Shown here in pieces: positions 1 through 8,526 of a DNA stretch of 55,450 bases. Position 1 is the first letter of the stretch. Every line of letters begins with the position of its first letter. The DNA lies in NCBI GenBank assembly GCA_025362015.1, contig JANYIO010000142.1:1-55450 (forward strand), read 5' to 3'. A model generated the notes under the pieces. It was not told where the DNA came from. It made no database searches and saw nothing but the letters and a program-made list of their open reading frames with translations. The translations under genes were made by a program, and so were the position numbers. This DNA comes from Gammaproteobacteria bacterium (lineage in GTDB: Bacteria; Pseudomonadota; Gammaproteobacteria; Pseudomonadales; Cellvibrionaceae).

Positions 1-931
1 CTTAAACGGTGGTACCTACGGTGTGTATCTCCAAGATGGATGGCAAATTAACCCTGCTCTCACCATTAACTATGGTGCCCGCATGGATAAAACCACCACA
101 GTGACGAAGGAACAGCAATTCAGCCCACGTCTCGGATTGGTTTACGATCTTTCTCCGGAAACTCGTATTCATGCGGGCTATGCTAACTATTTTACACCGC
201 CACCCACAGAAATAATTGGTGCCACCTCGCTCGAAAAATTTCAAAACACAACTAACGCTTTACCTACCGATGTGAACACCTCCGTTAAAGCCGAACGCTC
301 GCATTACTTTGATATTGGTTTCACTCAAAAGCTAAGTGAAAGTTGGACTGCCGGCGTGGACGCTTATTATCGCAGAGTAAAAAACTTACAGGATGAAGGT
401 CAATTCGGCAGCGCGCTAATTTATTCTGCGTTCAATTATGAAACCGCGCGCATCGGCGGACTTGAGCTAACCACCTCCTATCAGCACGAAGGCTTTTCAA
501 CGTACATCAACATTGCCATATCGAAAACCATGGCAAAAAATATTATTTCCGGCCAATATAATTTCGCAGCAGACGAGCTGGATTACATTAATCAACATTG
601 GATTCATCTCGATCACGACCAAAAATTATCTGGCTCAGCGGGCGCATCTTACAAGTGGGATGAGGTTACAGTCAGTGGCGATTTAATTTACGGCTCAGGC
701 TTACGCAATGGGTTTTCCAACACCGAAAGTCTTCCAGACTATACTCAAATAAATTTAAGTGCGAATAAAACTTTCAATACCAGCCTACTGGGGAAATTAG
801 ACCTTCGCATTGCAGCGACAAATATATTTGATAAGGTTTACATTATTCGCGACGGGACCGGCGTAGGTGTAGGTGCACCGCAATACGGTCCACGTCGGGG
901 ATTTTTTGTGGCATTGAATAAGCAGTTTTAA
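1..931 (+). CDS. TonB-dependent outer membrane receptor, C-terminal part (5' end outside window)
   Basis: The reading frame is open from base 2 to the TAA at 929-931, so the gene begins upstream of the window. About 309 residues are visible, all of the beta-barrel half. They show alternating amphipathic strands, the 'YxxYFTPPPTE' stretch common in siderophore-type receptors, repeated aromatic strand ends (for example 'YINIAISK', 'VTVSGDLIYGSGL'), a late 'RIAATNIFDKVY' strand and a terminal 'FFVALNKQF' with C-terminal Phe, the outer-membrane insertion signal. The plug domain and TonB box are not present here, so the ligand cannot be assigned; siderophore, thiamine or another nutrient remain possible. 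A strong terminator follows 40 bp downstream. The family is secure; specificity is unknown. Confidence 0.9.
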   Translation, partial: LNGGTYGVYLQDGWQINPALTINYGARMDKTTTVTKEQQFSPRLGLVYDLSPETRIHAGYANYFTPPPTEIIGATSLEKFQNTTNALPTDVNTSVKAERSHYFDIGFTQKLSESWTAGVDAYYRRVKNLQDEGQFGSALIYSAFNYETARIGGLELTTSYQHEGFSTYINIAISKTMAKNIISGQYNFAADELDYINQHWIHLDHDQKLSGSAGASYKWDEVTVSGDLIYGSGLRNGFSNTESLPDYTQINLSANKTFNTSLLGKLDLRIAATNIFDKVYIIRDGTGVGVGAPQYGPRRGFFVALNKQF

Positions 932-1369
932 TTTTAATCTTACAAGCTAAAATCTAATTTTAAATATTTACTCACACAGATTAATTACCGTCCCGGAATT
1001 TAATCTGTGTGAGTATTTTTTTGCAATACAATAGTTAGTTAAAACTTTCTATTCATTTTTAACAAGCCCTGCCTAATACTTCTAAAAATATTTTTCTGTA
1101 TACAAAGCATACAATCAAGAATATGATCAACGCTAATTTTTATTTTACTAAAAGCAGTAATTAACCTGAGCTGGGACCTTAAAAAGGTTAATTAAAGCGC
1201 CAGGAATTTAATCTGTATCAGTATTACTTTTAGCATTTTTAAAATAATACTTTGCGGGTTATGTACCAAGGAGACAAACAACTAAGCTGTTTTTACCCTT
1301 TTGTTGTAGGTTTTATTTAGTGCTCTTGTCTCAAACTTTTTTAATCGGTTTGATAAAAGGAAATGTATT
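932..1369. other. 438-bp spacer: terminator, decayed repeat copy and structured leader
   Basis: There is no coding region. After the terminator at 971-1022 the stretch is very AT-rich. At about 1187-1229 there is a degenerate second copy of the terminator's loop and right arm (shared GGAATTTAATCTGT core), but without the matching left arm. Just before it AATTAACCT (1159-1167) pairs with AGGTTAATT (1185-1193). Nearer the next gene GAGACAA (1271-1277) pairs with TTGTCTC (1326-1332) around an inner ACAAC/GTTGT pair, so the leader of the 1370 gene may be folded. An AAAAGGA ribosome binding site sits 8-9 bases before ATG 1370. Confidence 0.5.
971..1022 (+). terminator. Rho-independent terminator after the TonB receptor
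   Basis: A perfect 13-bp stem (CTCACACAGATTA at 971-983, complement at 1001-1013) with a 17-nt loop is followed by TATTTTTTT. It lies 40 bp after the receptor stop codon. Confidence 0.85.
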
Positions 1370-2098
1370 ATGGCTAACATTAAAATTGCAGTTATTAACA
1401 AGAGCACCGTAGTAAAAAACGACAGTCAGCTAGTAAAAGTGGTTGCCGCGTTACAAAAACAAGTGTCACGGGATTTTGCCCCCGCCTGGGGAATTGATGC
1501 AGACTTACGCCTTGTTGCACCGAATAGCAAACCGGCAGCCAATGAATGGTGGCTAGTCATTTTGGATAACTCGGATCAAGCGGGCGCACTGGGTTATCAC
1601 GATATCACCAGCAAAGGATTACCACTCGGCAAGGTATTTGCGAAAACCGATTTAACCTACGGCGAAGATTGGGCCTGCACGGCAAGTCATGAACTTCTGG
1701 AAATGCTGGCCGACCCCACCATCAATTTAACGGTGTTTGAAGAAAACACTGCAAACGGTGGAGTTCTCTATGCCTATGAAGTGTGTGATGCTTGTGAAGA
1801 TGAAAAATTCGCTTACAAAATTGATGGAGTGCTAGTATCTGACTTTGTTTATCCTGCGTGGTTTGAATCCTTTCGCAAAACCGGTCAATTCGATTTTATG
1901 AAAAAAATATCCAAACCATTACAACTTTTATCAGGTGGATACATTGGCATGTACAATATAAAAAATGGTGGGGGTTGGACGCAAAAAACGGCAGAAAAAG
2001 TCAACATGCGATCTCGCGCAGCAGTGGGTAGCCGCCGCGAACGTCGCACTGTCCCCTTAAATCAGCGCATATTAAGTACGGCCAACAAACAAAAATAG
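1370..2098 (+). CDS. Uncharacterised 242-aa protein with HELLE metal-site-like motif
   Basis: I recognise the sequence style as that of a widespread bacterial family of unknown function but cannot name a domain. The N-terminal half (1-100) has 'FAPAWGIDADL' and 'WWLVILDNSDQAGALGYHD'. The centre has 'TASHELLEMLADP' (His106-Glu107-x-x-Glu110), followed about 35 residues later by 'YEVCDACED'. The combination looks like a zinc-protease-type helix with further Cys/Asp/Glu ligands, but it is not a canonical HExxH. The last 40 residues are Arg-rich. There is no signal peptide or membrane segment. The start has a good AAAAGGA site. It stands alone, ending 56 bp before the convergent outer-membrane gene. 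Metal binding is inference. Confidence 0.6.
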   Translation: MANIKIAVINKSTVVKNDSQLVKVVAALQKQVSRDFAPAWGIDADLRLVAPNSKPAANEWWLVILDNSDQAGALGYHDITSKGLPLGKVFAKTDLTYGEDWACTASHELLEMLADPTINLTVFEENTANGGVLYAYEVCDACEDEKFAYKIDGVLVSDFVYPAWFESFRKTGQFDFMKKISKPLQLLSGGYIGMYNIKNGGGWTQKTAEKVNMRSRAAVGSRRERRTVPLNQRILSTANKQK

Positions 2099-2154
2099 TA
2101 TTAATTTATTTTTCCTAACGTCGGTTGCCCACGGTCGCCGACTTTTTGCAAAAT

Positions 2155-3120
2155 TTAAAATCTTGTACTAACTCCCACCACAAAACTATTTGCATTACTC
2201 AGTTGTATACCATTTACATTCTGATACAAGCGATGATGCACAAACGAATAAACTTGCGTTGCTTTACTTAAAGCAATACTTATTCCAGGGCTAAATGCTA
2301 AAGTTTTTGAACCACTTTCTTCAGGCTCTGCTTGTGCACCGCTATCCCGATTTTTAATGACGTAATTTAATTGCGCCATTAAACATATTGTTTCATTCGC
2401 GCGATAGCGGTAGCCAAGATCCCACGCTACTTGTTGCCCCGCTTGAAACTCATCGCGTTTATTCATTGGTTTTATAATAAGTACTTGGCTAAACCACTGA
2501 CCATTCAATTCGGGTAACAGCTTGCGGTAATAAGCCCCCAGTATCGCATCCGTGGTGCCACTGCCGGGCTGCATACTGCGCTCGGCAAGTTCGCCGTCAT
2601 CATTCGCGATATCGTAAGCACCCGTGGGTAATTTAACGCCTATATTGATTCCGTAAGCATCATATAAACTCGTGCCGGGCGATAATTGCATGCGGCCAAC
2701 TACACGTACATCACCCAGCTTGGTAAAATCCCACTGCTCACGTTCAACGTCGGTTACATCATCAGGGTTTACATGTAAATGGGCATGCTTACGCGACGTC
2801 AAGGGCGCATTCATAGTTAGGCCATAAGTATCGTCAAACGCATAATCAAAGGTTGCTAGCAGGTTATGATTTTGCGTACTTATTTCATGGTGATCCATTT
2901 CCGCAATGTCATCGGCACTTGCTTTACCAGTACCACTACGTACCTCATCCTGGTTCACTGACTCATAGCGCAAATCCAGGCGTGCCCCGGGCTCTGCCCA
3001 CACACCTTGCGCACTCCAGTTAGTATTCAGCATACAAAAAGCCGAACCACAACTTGCCTGTAACTCTGCACTCACCAAAACTGAAAAACCAAGCAAGGAA
3101 TAACCCATTGTTTTACGCAT
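2155..3120 (-). CDS. Outer-membrane beta-barrel protein, transporter-like
   Basis: The start chosen is ATG at 3120: an AGAAGG site lies about 10 bases upstream, and the protein then begins with a clean signal peptide (MRKTMGYSLLGFSVLVSAELQA) instead of an unlikely 26-residue extension. The mature protein starts 'SCGSAFCMLNTNW', a paired-Cys N-terminus, then alternating strands such as 'GARLDLRYESV', 'NLLATFDYAFD', 'YGINIGVKLPTGAYD' and ends '...VVGVSTRF' with terminal Phe. A His/Asp-rich loop ('EMDHHEI', 'HAHLHVNPDD') near residues 75-135 could bind metal. No specific substrate is evident. An operator-like palindrome sits 60 bp upstream of the start. Confidence 0.7.
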   Translation of the reverse strand: MRKTMGYSLLGFSVLVSAELQASCGSAFCMLNTNWSAQGVWAEPGARLDLRYESVNQDEVRSGTGKASADDIAEMDHHEISTQNHNLLATFDYAFDDTYGLTMNAPLTSRKHAHLHVNPDDVTDVEREQWDFTKLGDVRVVGRMQLSPGTSLYDAYGINIGVKLPTGAYDIANDDGELAERSMQPGSGTTDAILGAYYRKLLPELNGQWFSQVLIIKPMNKRDEFQAGQQVAWDLGYRYRANETICLMAQLNYVIKNRDSGAQAEPEESGSKTLAFSPGISIALSKATQVYSFVHHRLYQNVNGIQLSNANSFVVGVSTRF

Positions 3121-3180
3121 TACCATCAGCCTTCTAAAAAGTATGGCGCCGATTATAGAGGTAGAAATCCGCCAACACAC

Positions 3181-3197
3181 TGTGACAAATTGTCGCA
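3181..3197. promoter_or_regulatory. Operator-like near-palindrome upstream of the outer-membrane gene
   Basis: TGTGACAAATTGTCGCA is a 17-bp inverted repeat with one mismatch (a G:T wobble) and a central A. It lies 61-77 bp upstream of ATG 3120 on the minus strand, where a repressor or activator could act. I cannot name the regulator. Confidence 0.35.
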
Positions 3198-3354
3198 CCC
3201 TCTTATTGCTAGCATATTTAACGACACAAACTTAGGTTTTTTATAATTTACACGCCAATATACAGAGCAATAATTGAAAAGAGTTGACAGCGTTGTTTGT
3301 TCATAAAACAATCTAATGGCTGGACACGAAAACTAACTAATGAAGGATTAAATT

Positions 3355-3843
3355 ATGGCTAATTTCAATGATGCGATCGTAAAAACTTTGGCAAAAGAAG
3401 GTGGCGCAAAGTTTACCGATGTTGCTGGCGACAAAGGCGGGGCTACTAAATACGGCATATCTCAAACTGCTTATCCTAATGTAGATATTCGCAACCTTAC
3501 CGAACAACAAGCGCGCGATATTTATAAACGCGATTATTGGGATAGGGTGTGCGGCGATGATATTAAATCGCAAATAATCGCTGAAAATATTTTTGATACT
3601 GCAGTGAATATGGGCATACGGACTGCCAGCCGTTTAGTGCAAGTAGTACTCAACATTACACCTCCCGACGGAATTATTGGCAGCGCATCACTCGCGGCAA
3701 TTAATAAACAGGATGAAGCTGTTTTTCTCGCTCACTTTACCTTGGCAAAAATTGCACGCTACACCAATATTTGCATGCAAGATAAAACCCAAAGCAAATT
3801 TTTATTAGGCTGGGTTAATCGTGCCCTTGGAGGTGCTGTATGA
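3355..3843 (+). CDS. GH108-family endolysin (N-acetylmuramidase)
   Basis: The 162-residue protein has the glycosyl hydrolase 108 layout: 'ILKxLAKEGG'-like start with the catalytic Glu in 'AKEGGAKFT' (Glu16), 'DKGGATKYGIS' and 'IYKRDYWDRVCGDDI', then the peptidoglycan-binding-3 part with 'NIFDTAVNMG' and 'PDGIIGSASLAAIN'. These enzymes cut the MurNAc-GlcNAc bond of peptidoglycan during phage lysis. There is no signal peptide, so export would need the holin. AAGGA at 3343-3347 precedes ATG 3355. Its stop overlaps the holin start as ATGA. No other phage genes surround it. Confidence 0.85.
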   Translation: MANFNDAIVKTLAKEGGAKFTDVAGDKGGATKYGISQTAYPNVDIRNLTEQQARDIYKRDYWDRVCGDDIKSQIIAENIFDTAVNMGIRTASRLVQVVLNITPPDGIIGSASLAAINKQDEAVFLAHFTLAKIARYTNICMQDKTQSKFLLGWVNRALGGAV

Positions 3844-4289
3844 ATTTTTTAACAACACTATTTAGCGGCGGCGATACAGTAAAAGCCATTGGTGACACAC
3901 TCAACAATTTGTTCACCTCTGATGAAGAGCGCATGGAAAAGAAAAATGAAATATTAAAAACGAATCGCGAATATGATTTACAAGAAAATAAATTAATTGC
4001 CGAACAAAATATCGCGCAAACGGAAGTCAATAAAGCAGAAGCCGAGAGCAGTAGTTTATTTGTGGCTGGCTGGCGCCCCGCTATTGGTTGGGTAGGTGCG
4101 ATATCACTTTTTTATCAGTTTATTGCATACCCAATGTTGTTATGGTTACCGGTTACTCCACCGCCACAAATAGATACATCGCAACTCTACCCTATTATTA
4201 TGGGAATGCTCGGCCTTGCAGGCTTGCGCTCTTATGATAAAGCTCAGGGTACCGAGACTAAATCAATAAAGCTCACGGTGCCAGATTAA
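3840..4289 (+). CDS. 3-TM holin (GTA_holin_3TM family)
   Basis: The 149-residue protein has an N-terminal amphipathic and charged region (residues 20-70, with 'TSDEERMEKKNEIL' and a coiled-coil-like segment). The family hallmark 'AGWRPAIGWVGAISLFYQF' follows, with hydrophobic segments at about 73-102 and 112-130. Holins of this family occur in gene transfer agents and prophages and let a cytoplasmic endolysin reach the wall. The start overlaps the GH108 stop (ATGA), so the two are translationally coupled. No spanin gene is visible. Confidence 0.8.
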   Translation: MNFLTTLFSGGDTVKAIGDTLNNLFTSDEERMEKKNEILKTNREYDLQENKLIAEQNIAQTEVNKAEAESSSLFVAGWRPAIGWVGAISLFYQFIAYPMLLWLPVTPPPQIDTSQLYPIIMGMLGLAGLRSYDKAQGTETKSIKLTVPD

Positions 4290-4619
4290 ATCGATAAAGT
4301 AATTTAAAAATATAACATCACAAGGACGTGATGAAAAAAAGCTTTATACTCTTTAAGGTTAAGTCTCAACTATCAATATGCCGCAATTACAGAGTCACCT
4401 CATTGTAACAAGTTGTATCAAAGTCTCCTTAATAAAAAATATCATGTTAGGCTACTCACCGAGAGATTGGGCTTAGCCTGCAGGGTATCCCGAAATCGAA
4501 ACCGTGATTTAACGCAGTCAATAATTCATAGCATTAGTGCATTCCAGCGGATAATATGACGCTTCTGTAAAGCCCAGCGCCATCAATTACCCAAACACAC
4601 ATGATCCAGGAGCGAACAC
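4290..4619. other. 330-bp spacer after the lysis pair
   Basis: No coding region is supported. A CATCAC/GTGATG hairpin lies near 4317-4334 but is followed by A rather than T on the plus strand. AGGAG (about 4608-4612) serves the gene at 4620. I see no convincing promoter. Confidence 0.4.
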
Positions 4620-5210
4620 ATGTCATTTAAAAATATTTTTTTATCGACAACACTACTTGCAATATCTTTTAGCAGTTATGCCGAAGAAACAGCATCCGAG
4701 AATACTGGTTTTTTTATTGGTGGCTTTGCTGGCCAAACAAAATCTAAACTAGAAGGTTATAAAGAAACAGTTAACAGCTATGGCGTATACGGTGGGTACA
4801 ACTTTACCCCGATGTTTGGCCTTGAGGGTTCTTTTTTTACAACCAGTAACTACTCAAAATACGACTCGAACTTGCGCACTGCAGGATCTGGCGGCCTTAC
4901 ATTTACACCTAAAGTTACTTTACCAATTAATGATGCAGTTTCAGTTTATCTCAAAGCAGGGGTAGCGGTACTAGCCTACGTGGAAGAATACAAATACGCT
5001 AACTACAACAACAACTATGACAGAAATGCCTCATGGGGAGGAATTGGCAACACCTTTGGTGTCGGCGCAGAATTTCGAATTATGAATGGCCTGAAGCTTC
5101 GTGTCAGCTATGATCAATATCGCGCTACTATAGAAGATGACAACAACTACTACAATGATATGGACTTGAAATTATCGCAAGGATCTGTGGGCCTACATTA
5201 CCAATTTTAA
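4620..5210 (+). CDS. OmpA-like/opacity-type outer-membrane beta-barrel protein
   Basis: The 196-residue protein has a signal peptide ending 'SSYA|EE' near residue 21. A small eight-strand barrel follows: 'TGFFIGGFAGQTK', 'SYGVYGGYNFTPMFGLEGSFF', 'GGLTFTPKVTLPI', 'VSVYLKAGVAVL', 'TFGVGAEFRIMNGLKLRVSYDQY', ending 'GSVGLHYQF' with terminal Phe. This fits the outer-membrane beta-barrel family around OmpA and Opa proteins. The role is unknown, possibly structural or adhesive. An AGGAG site lies about 8 bases upstream. The gene converges on the PP2C-kinase gene with a hairpin between them. Confidence 0.8.
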   Translation: MSFKNIFLSTTLLAISFSSYAEETASENTGFFIGGFAGQTKSKLEGYKETVNSYGVYGGYNFTPMFGLEGSFFTTSNYSKYDSNLRTAGSGGLTFTPKVTLPINDAVSVYLKAGVAVLAYVEEYKYANYNNNYDRNASWGGIGNTFGVGAEFRIMNGLKLRVSYDQYRATIEDDNNYYNDMDLKLSQGSVGLHYQF

Positions 5211-5217
5211 TGAATAA

Positions 5218-5254
5218 ATTTTCAGTATTCCTGCAGCTTGTGGGGATACTGAAA
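5218..5254. terminator. Hairpin between convergent genes
   Basis: TTTCAGTATTCC and GGGATACTGAAA form an almost perfect stem around an 11-nt loop, placed between the two convergent stop codons. There is no strong T-run on the plus strand; the minus strand reads AATTTATT. Confidence 0.5.
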
Positions 5255-5260
5255 CTCCGC

Positions 5261-7003
5261 TTATACAAGCCGCAACAACAAATAAGACATCACACAGAGT
5301 ACAACAAATAATCCAGCGGATAAGTACTGCCAAAACCGCAGCGGATTTTTCCCCATCGACATAATACGGTACTGTTGTTTGTATTTAGGATTGGGCTGTT
5401 GTAGTTCGTGCAACAATTCAGACACATCACCAAAGCGACGCTCAGGATCATAACGCAAACTTTTTTTAATCGCGCCATCAATCCAAAAGGGCACCAACGG
5501 ATTAATCTCATAGATTGGCACATATTCGGTATTTAAATACGCGCGCGGGCTCCGGCATTGCCCAAGCTTTCCTTTAAAGGGTTGTTCACCGGTAAGCATT
5601 TCAAATACAACAATTGCCAATGAAAAAATATCGGACTGCTCTGAACATAGACCACCGAGCACATGTTCCGGTGCAGAATATTCAGCAGTACCTAAAATAT
5701 TATCGCGCTGAATAGGTGAAGCAATTTCTGCTACGCCTTTAACAAGGCATGAACCGAAATCGATCAGCATAATTTCACCATTGCGATCCAGCATAATATT
5801 TGCCGGGCGAATATCCTGGTGCAAAGTTTCCCTGCGATGGAAAGCGCGCAAACCTTTTACCATTTGCTCCACCATATAAATAACCGTTTGTACCGGCGGG
5901 TTAGGATTTTGCTTGATCCATTGCGTAAGCGTAATACCCTCAACATAAGCCATTAAATAATATAAACAGGTTTTCGGTTTGTTAGGTGCAATAATTTTCA
6001 CAACATGATGATTGTGAATGCGGCTGCCAATCCAACTTTCCATAACAAAACGTTCAATATAAGCGGGATCATCATCATGATTAACCGAAGGTGTTTTCAT
6101 GCAATAGCGCTCACCGGTTTCTACATCCGTTACGAGATAGACCTGACTGCGGCTGTTTGCATGCAATTCTTTTTCAATGCGATACCCGTCAATAATTTTT
6201 CCTGCATCCAAAGGCGGCGGGAAAGGTAACGCTGTTAATTTTTGTGTGGCTTCTTCGATATTTTGTTCAGGCAAGCCATTAACGCGAATAATTTGGCAGC
6301 TAAGATTATCATCACTGTGATTCTGTAATGCCAGGTTCGCTAATTGCAAACAGCTTGCGTCATAGCTTTCGCACACAGAGGAAAGAGTATGAATAATATC
6401 ATTTTGATTAATAAATTCGTACAAGCCATCAGTCGCGAGTAAAAATACGTCGCCCACCTCTAGTTCAAGCGTGCGGCAATCTACATCGAGCGAAACATCC
6501 AGACCCATTGCCCGAACCAGATAAGATTCTTTTTCACTAATAATTGTACGGTGGTCGCGCGTTAATTGTTCCAGAACTCCAGCGCGCAAACGATAAATAC
6601 GCGAGTCACCCACATGAAAAATATGCGCACTGTGCGATTTAAAAATGATGCAGCTAAATGTACTGACATAACCTTTTTGCGCTTCTTGAAAACTACGCCC
6701 ACGTGAGTAGAGCCAGCGATTAAGAGCAATTAATACTTGAGAGGTAGATTTTTTAACTGACCAGGTATCCGGTGTTGAGAAATAATCCACCAGAAAATTT
6801 CGTACACAGGTTTCACTGGCTTCTTTACCCGCCTCAGCAGCACTAACGCCATCGGCAATTATTGCGGCAGCGCCCTTAGTACTCAATAGCATACCTTCAG
6901 GAATGCGAATCCCTATAGCATCTTCATTGTCAGCCTTAACCCCCGCGCTGGTGTATTGCCCCACTGAAAAAGTTAAATTGCCTTGTAGATGCCACGGATT
7001 CAT
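5261..7003 (-). CDS. PP2C phosphatase / Ser-Thr protein kinase fusion, membrane-anchored (copy 1)
   Basis: The protein has three parts. Residues about 10-240 form a PP2C-type phosphatase with metal motifs 'ADNEDAIG', 'IADGVS', 'FHVGDSRIYRL', 'LATDGLYEFI' and 'DDNLSCQI'. Residues about 272-543 form a Ser/Thr kinase with 'CMKTPS' (VAIK-type Lys), 'LHQDIRPANIML' catalytic loop, 'LIDFGSC' and 'GTAEYSAPE'. A C-terminal membrane anchor spans about 557-580. The glycine-rich loop is degenerate ('HANSRSQVYLV') and the usual Lys of the catalytic loop is Arg. ATG 7003 is chosen over TTG 7009 because GGTGAG then has proper spacing. It follows the nitrate transporter gene by 56 bp, as a similar kinase gene does near nasA in Pseudomonas. 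Confidence 0.9.
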   Translation of the reverse strand: MNPWHLQGNLTFSVGQYTSAGVKADNEDAIGIRIPEGMLLSTKGAAAIIADGVSAAEAGKEASETCVRNFLVDYFSTPDTWSVKKSTSQVLIALNRWLYSRGRSFQEAQKGYVSTFSCIIFKSHSAHIFHVGDSRIYRLRAGVLEQLTRDHRTIISEKESYLVRAMGLDVSLDVDCRTLELEVGDVFLLATDGLYEFINQNDIIHTLSSVCESYDASCLQLANLALQNHSDDNLSCQIIRVNGLPEQNIEEATQKLTALPFPPPLDAGKIIDGYRIEKELHANSRSQVYLVTDVETGERYCMKTPSVNHDDDPAYIERFVMESWIGSRIHNHHVVKIIAPNKPKTCLYYLMAYVEGITLTQWIKQNPNPPVQTVIYMVEQMVKGLRAFHRRETLHQDIRPANIMLDRNGEIMLIDFGSCLVKGVAEIASPIQRDNILGTAEYSAPEHVLGGLCSEQSDIFSLAIVVFEMLTGEQPFKGKLGQCRSPRAYLNTEYVPIYEINPLVPFWIDGAIKKSLRYDPERRFGDVSELLHELQQPNPKYKQQYRIMSMGKNPLRFWQYLSAGLFVVLCVMSYLLLRLV

Positions 7004-7059
7004 TGCCAACTCACCATTTTAATTTTTATGAAGAGGTTTTTTTATTTGTCTTCGGCTCT

Positions 7060-8526
7060 TCAGTGCAACTCAATCATTTGCACTGTGCCATCAGGTAATA
7101 CCTCAAACATTTTATTTTGCGGCTCATCCAATAGCAGCGCCGCTATAGCAGCAACAGAAATACTTGCGGCAATGGTAATAAAAAATACCGGCGTGCTCAC
7201 AAAAGAAAATACCGTAAGATAAATAACGGCGCCAATATTGCCGTAGGCCCCCACAATTCCCGCAATTTGCCCGGTTAGGCTGCGACGAATAAGCGGAACC
7301 ATCGCAAATACACAACCTGCTGCGGAGCCCAGAAAAAATGAGCTACATACCATTGCAGCTACCGCCCATTGGATAGGCCAGCCAGCATTAATTTGCGACA
7401 GCACCAGGAACCCTAGAGATGCACAAAATAACAAAATAATGAGTGATTTTTTGCGGCCAAATTTATCGCTAATCCAACCGCCAGAAGGGCAAGATACAAT
7501 ATCGGTCGCCGCAAAACATGCGCCTAGGATACCGGCCAAGGCCACAGGAACTAGAAATGTGTTTTTGAAAAATAACGGCAACATGGAAACTACCGCCAAT
7601 TCAGAGCCGAAAGTAACGGCGTAAGCCAAACTTAAAATAGTGACTTGTTTAAATTTGTATTGGTGCATTTTTTCCACAGGCTTGTGGAAGAGTTCGGAAT
7701 TAACATTGTAGATTTTTTTACTCTGAAATATAAATATCGCTACTAACAACAGATTAATACTGATTAAAGCAGTTTGATTTATTAAACCTAATAGCGTCAA
7801 TTTCCAGGTTAATAAAGAAAGCGCGCCATACATAGGGATATTAATTAACAAATATTGTACAAAATCGCTTTTAGTAGTGACTGCCAAACCACCGGATTTA
7901 TTAGGTTTAAAATAAGTAGAGCCCGCCGGGGTGTCACGCACCGAAAAATAATAAATGCCAGCATAAGCAATTGCGATAATACCCGTACACCCACTCGCAT
8001 AACGCCAACCCTCATCGCCACCAAAAATTAACGCGAGTGTAGGCAAGCTAACAGCTGCTGCGGCAGAACCTATATTGCCTAGACCCTTATAAATGCCCTC
8101 AGCCAAACCCAATTGCCGAGCCGGAAACCATTCACTGATCATGCGAATACCAATCACAAAACCAGCACCGGCAAAGCCTAATAAAAAACGTGCAAGCGCC
8201 AGCATTTCAAAATTAGTTGCCAAGGAAAAAAAGAAGCACAGCCCACCCGTAATAAATAGTAACAGTGAATAAATATTACGCGGACCAAATACATCAACCA
8301 ACATACCAATCACGATGCGCGCAGGAATAGTTAACGCAACATTTAAAATCAGCAAGGTTTTTATTTGTTGATCCGTCAAGCCCATCGAGCTTTGTATGGC
8401 AAGCAATAACGGTGCATGGTTAAACCAAACGACGAAAGTTATAAAGAAAGCCATCCAAGTTAAATGCAAAATTCTAATCTTGCCGACAAATGAAAAAAAA
8501 TCTAACTGTGCACCCGTTTTACTCAT
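7060..8526 (-). CDS. NNP-family nitrate/nitrite MFS transporter (NarK/NasA type), copy 1
   Basis: This is a 12-TM major facilitator protein of the nitrate/nitrite porter family. The hallmarks are 'LHLTWMAFFITFVVWFNHAPL' style TM1, 'PARIVIGMLVDVFGPR', 'GFVIGIRMISEWFPARQLGLAEGIY' and the second nitrate signature 'GQIAGIVGAYGNIGAVIYLT' near the end. ATG 8526 is chosen because GGAG lies 8-9 bases upstream and TM1 then falls at the usual distance; an upstream ATG would add 48 atypical residues. It moves nitrate (or exchanges nitrate and nitrite) across the inner membrane. It probably forms an operon with the downstream PP2C-kinase gene and is divergent from a paralogue at 9089. Confidence 0.9.
   Translation of the reverse strand: MSKTGAQLDFFSFVGKIRILHLTWMAFFITFVVWFNHAPLLLAIQSSMGLTDQQIKTLLILNVALTIPARIVIGMLVDVFGPRNIYSLLLFITGGLCFFFSLATNFEMLALARFLLGFAGAGFVIGIRMISEWFPARQLGLAEGIYKGLGNIGSAAAAVSLPTLALIFGGDEGWRYASGCTGIIAIAYAGIYYFSVRDTPAGSTYFKPNKSGGLAVTTKSDFVQYLLINIPMYGALSLLTWKLTLLGLINQTALISINLLLVAIFIFQSKKIYNVNSELFHKPVEKMHQYKFKQVTILSLAYAVTFGSELAVVSMLPLFFKNTFLVPVALAGILGACFAATDIVSCPSGGWISDKFGRKKSLIILLFCASLGFLVLSQINAGWPIQWAVAAMVCSSFFLGSAAGCVFAMVPLIRRSLTGQIAGIVGAYGNIGAVIYLTVFSFVSTPVFFITIAASISVAAIAALLLDEPQNKMFEVLPDGTVQMIELH

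Noticed and set aside
3121-3198. N-terminal extension of the outer-membrane protein to base 3198
   Set aside because: It would put 26 residues in front of a good signal peptide, and the AGAAGG site supports ATG 3120.
3284-3312. TTGACA as -35 of a promoter for the lysis pair
   Set aside because: The hexamer is perfect, but no acceptable -10 lies 16-18 bp downstream.
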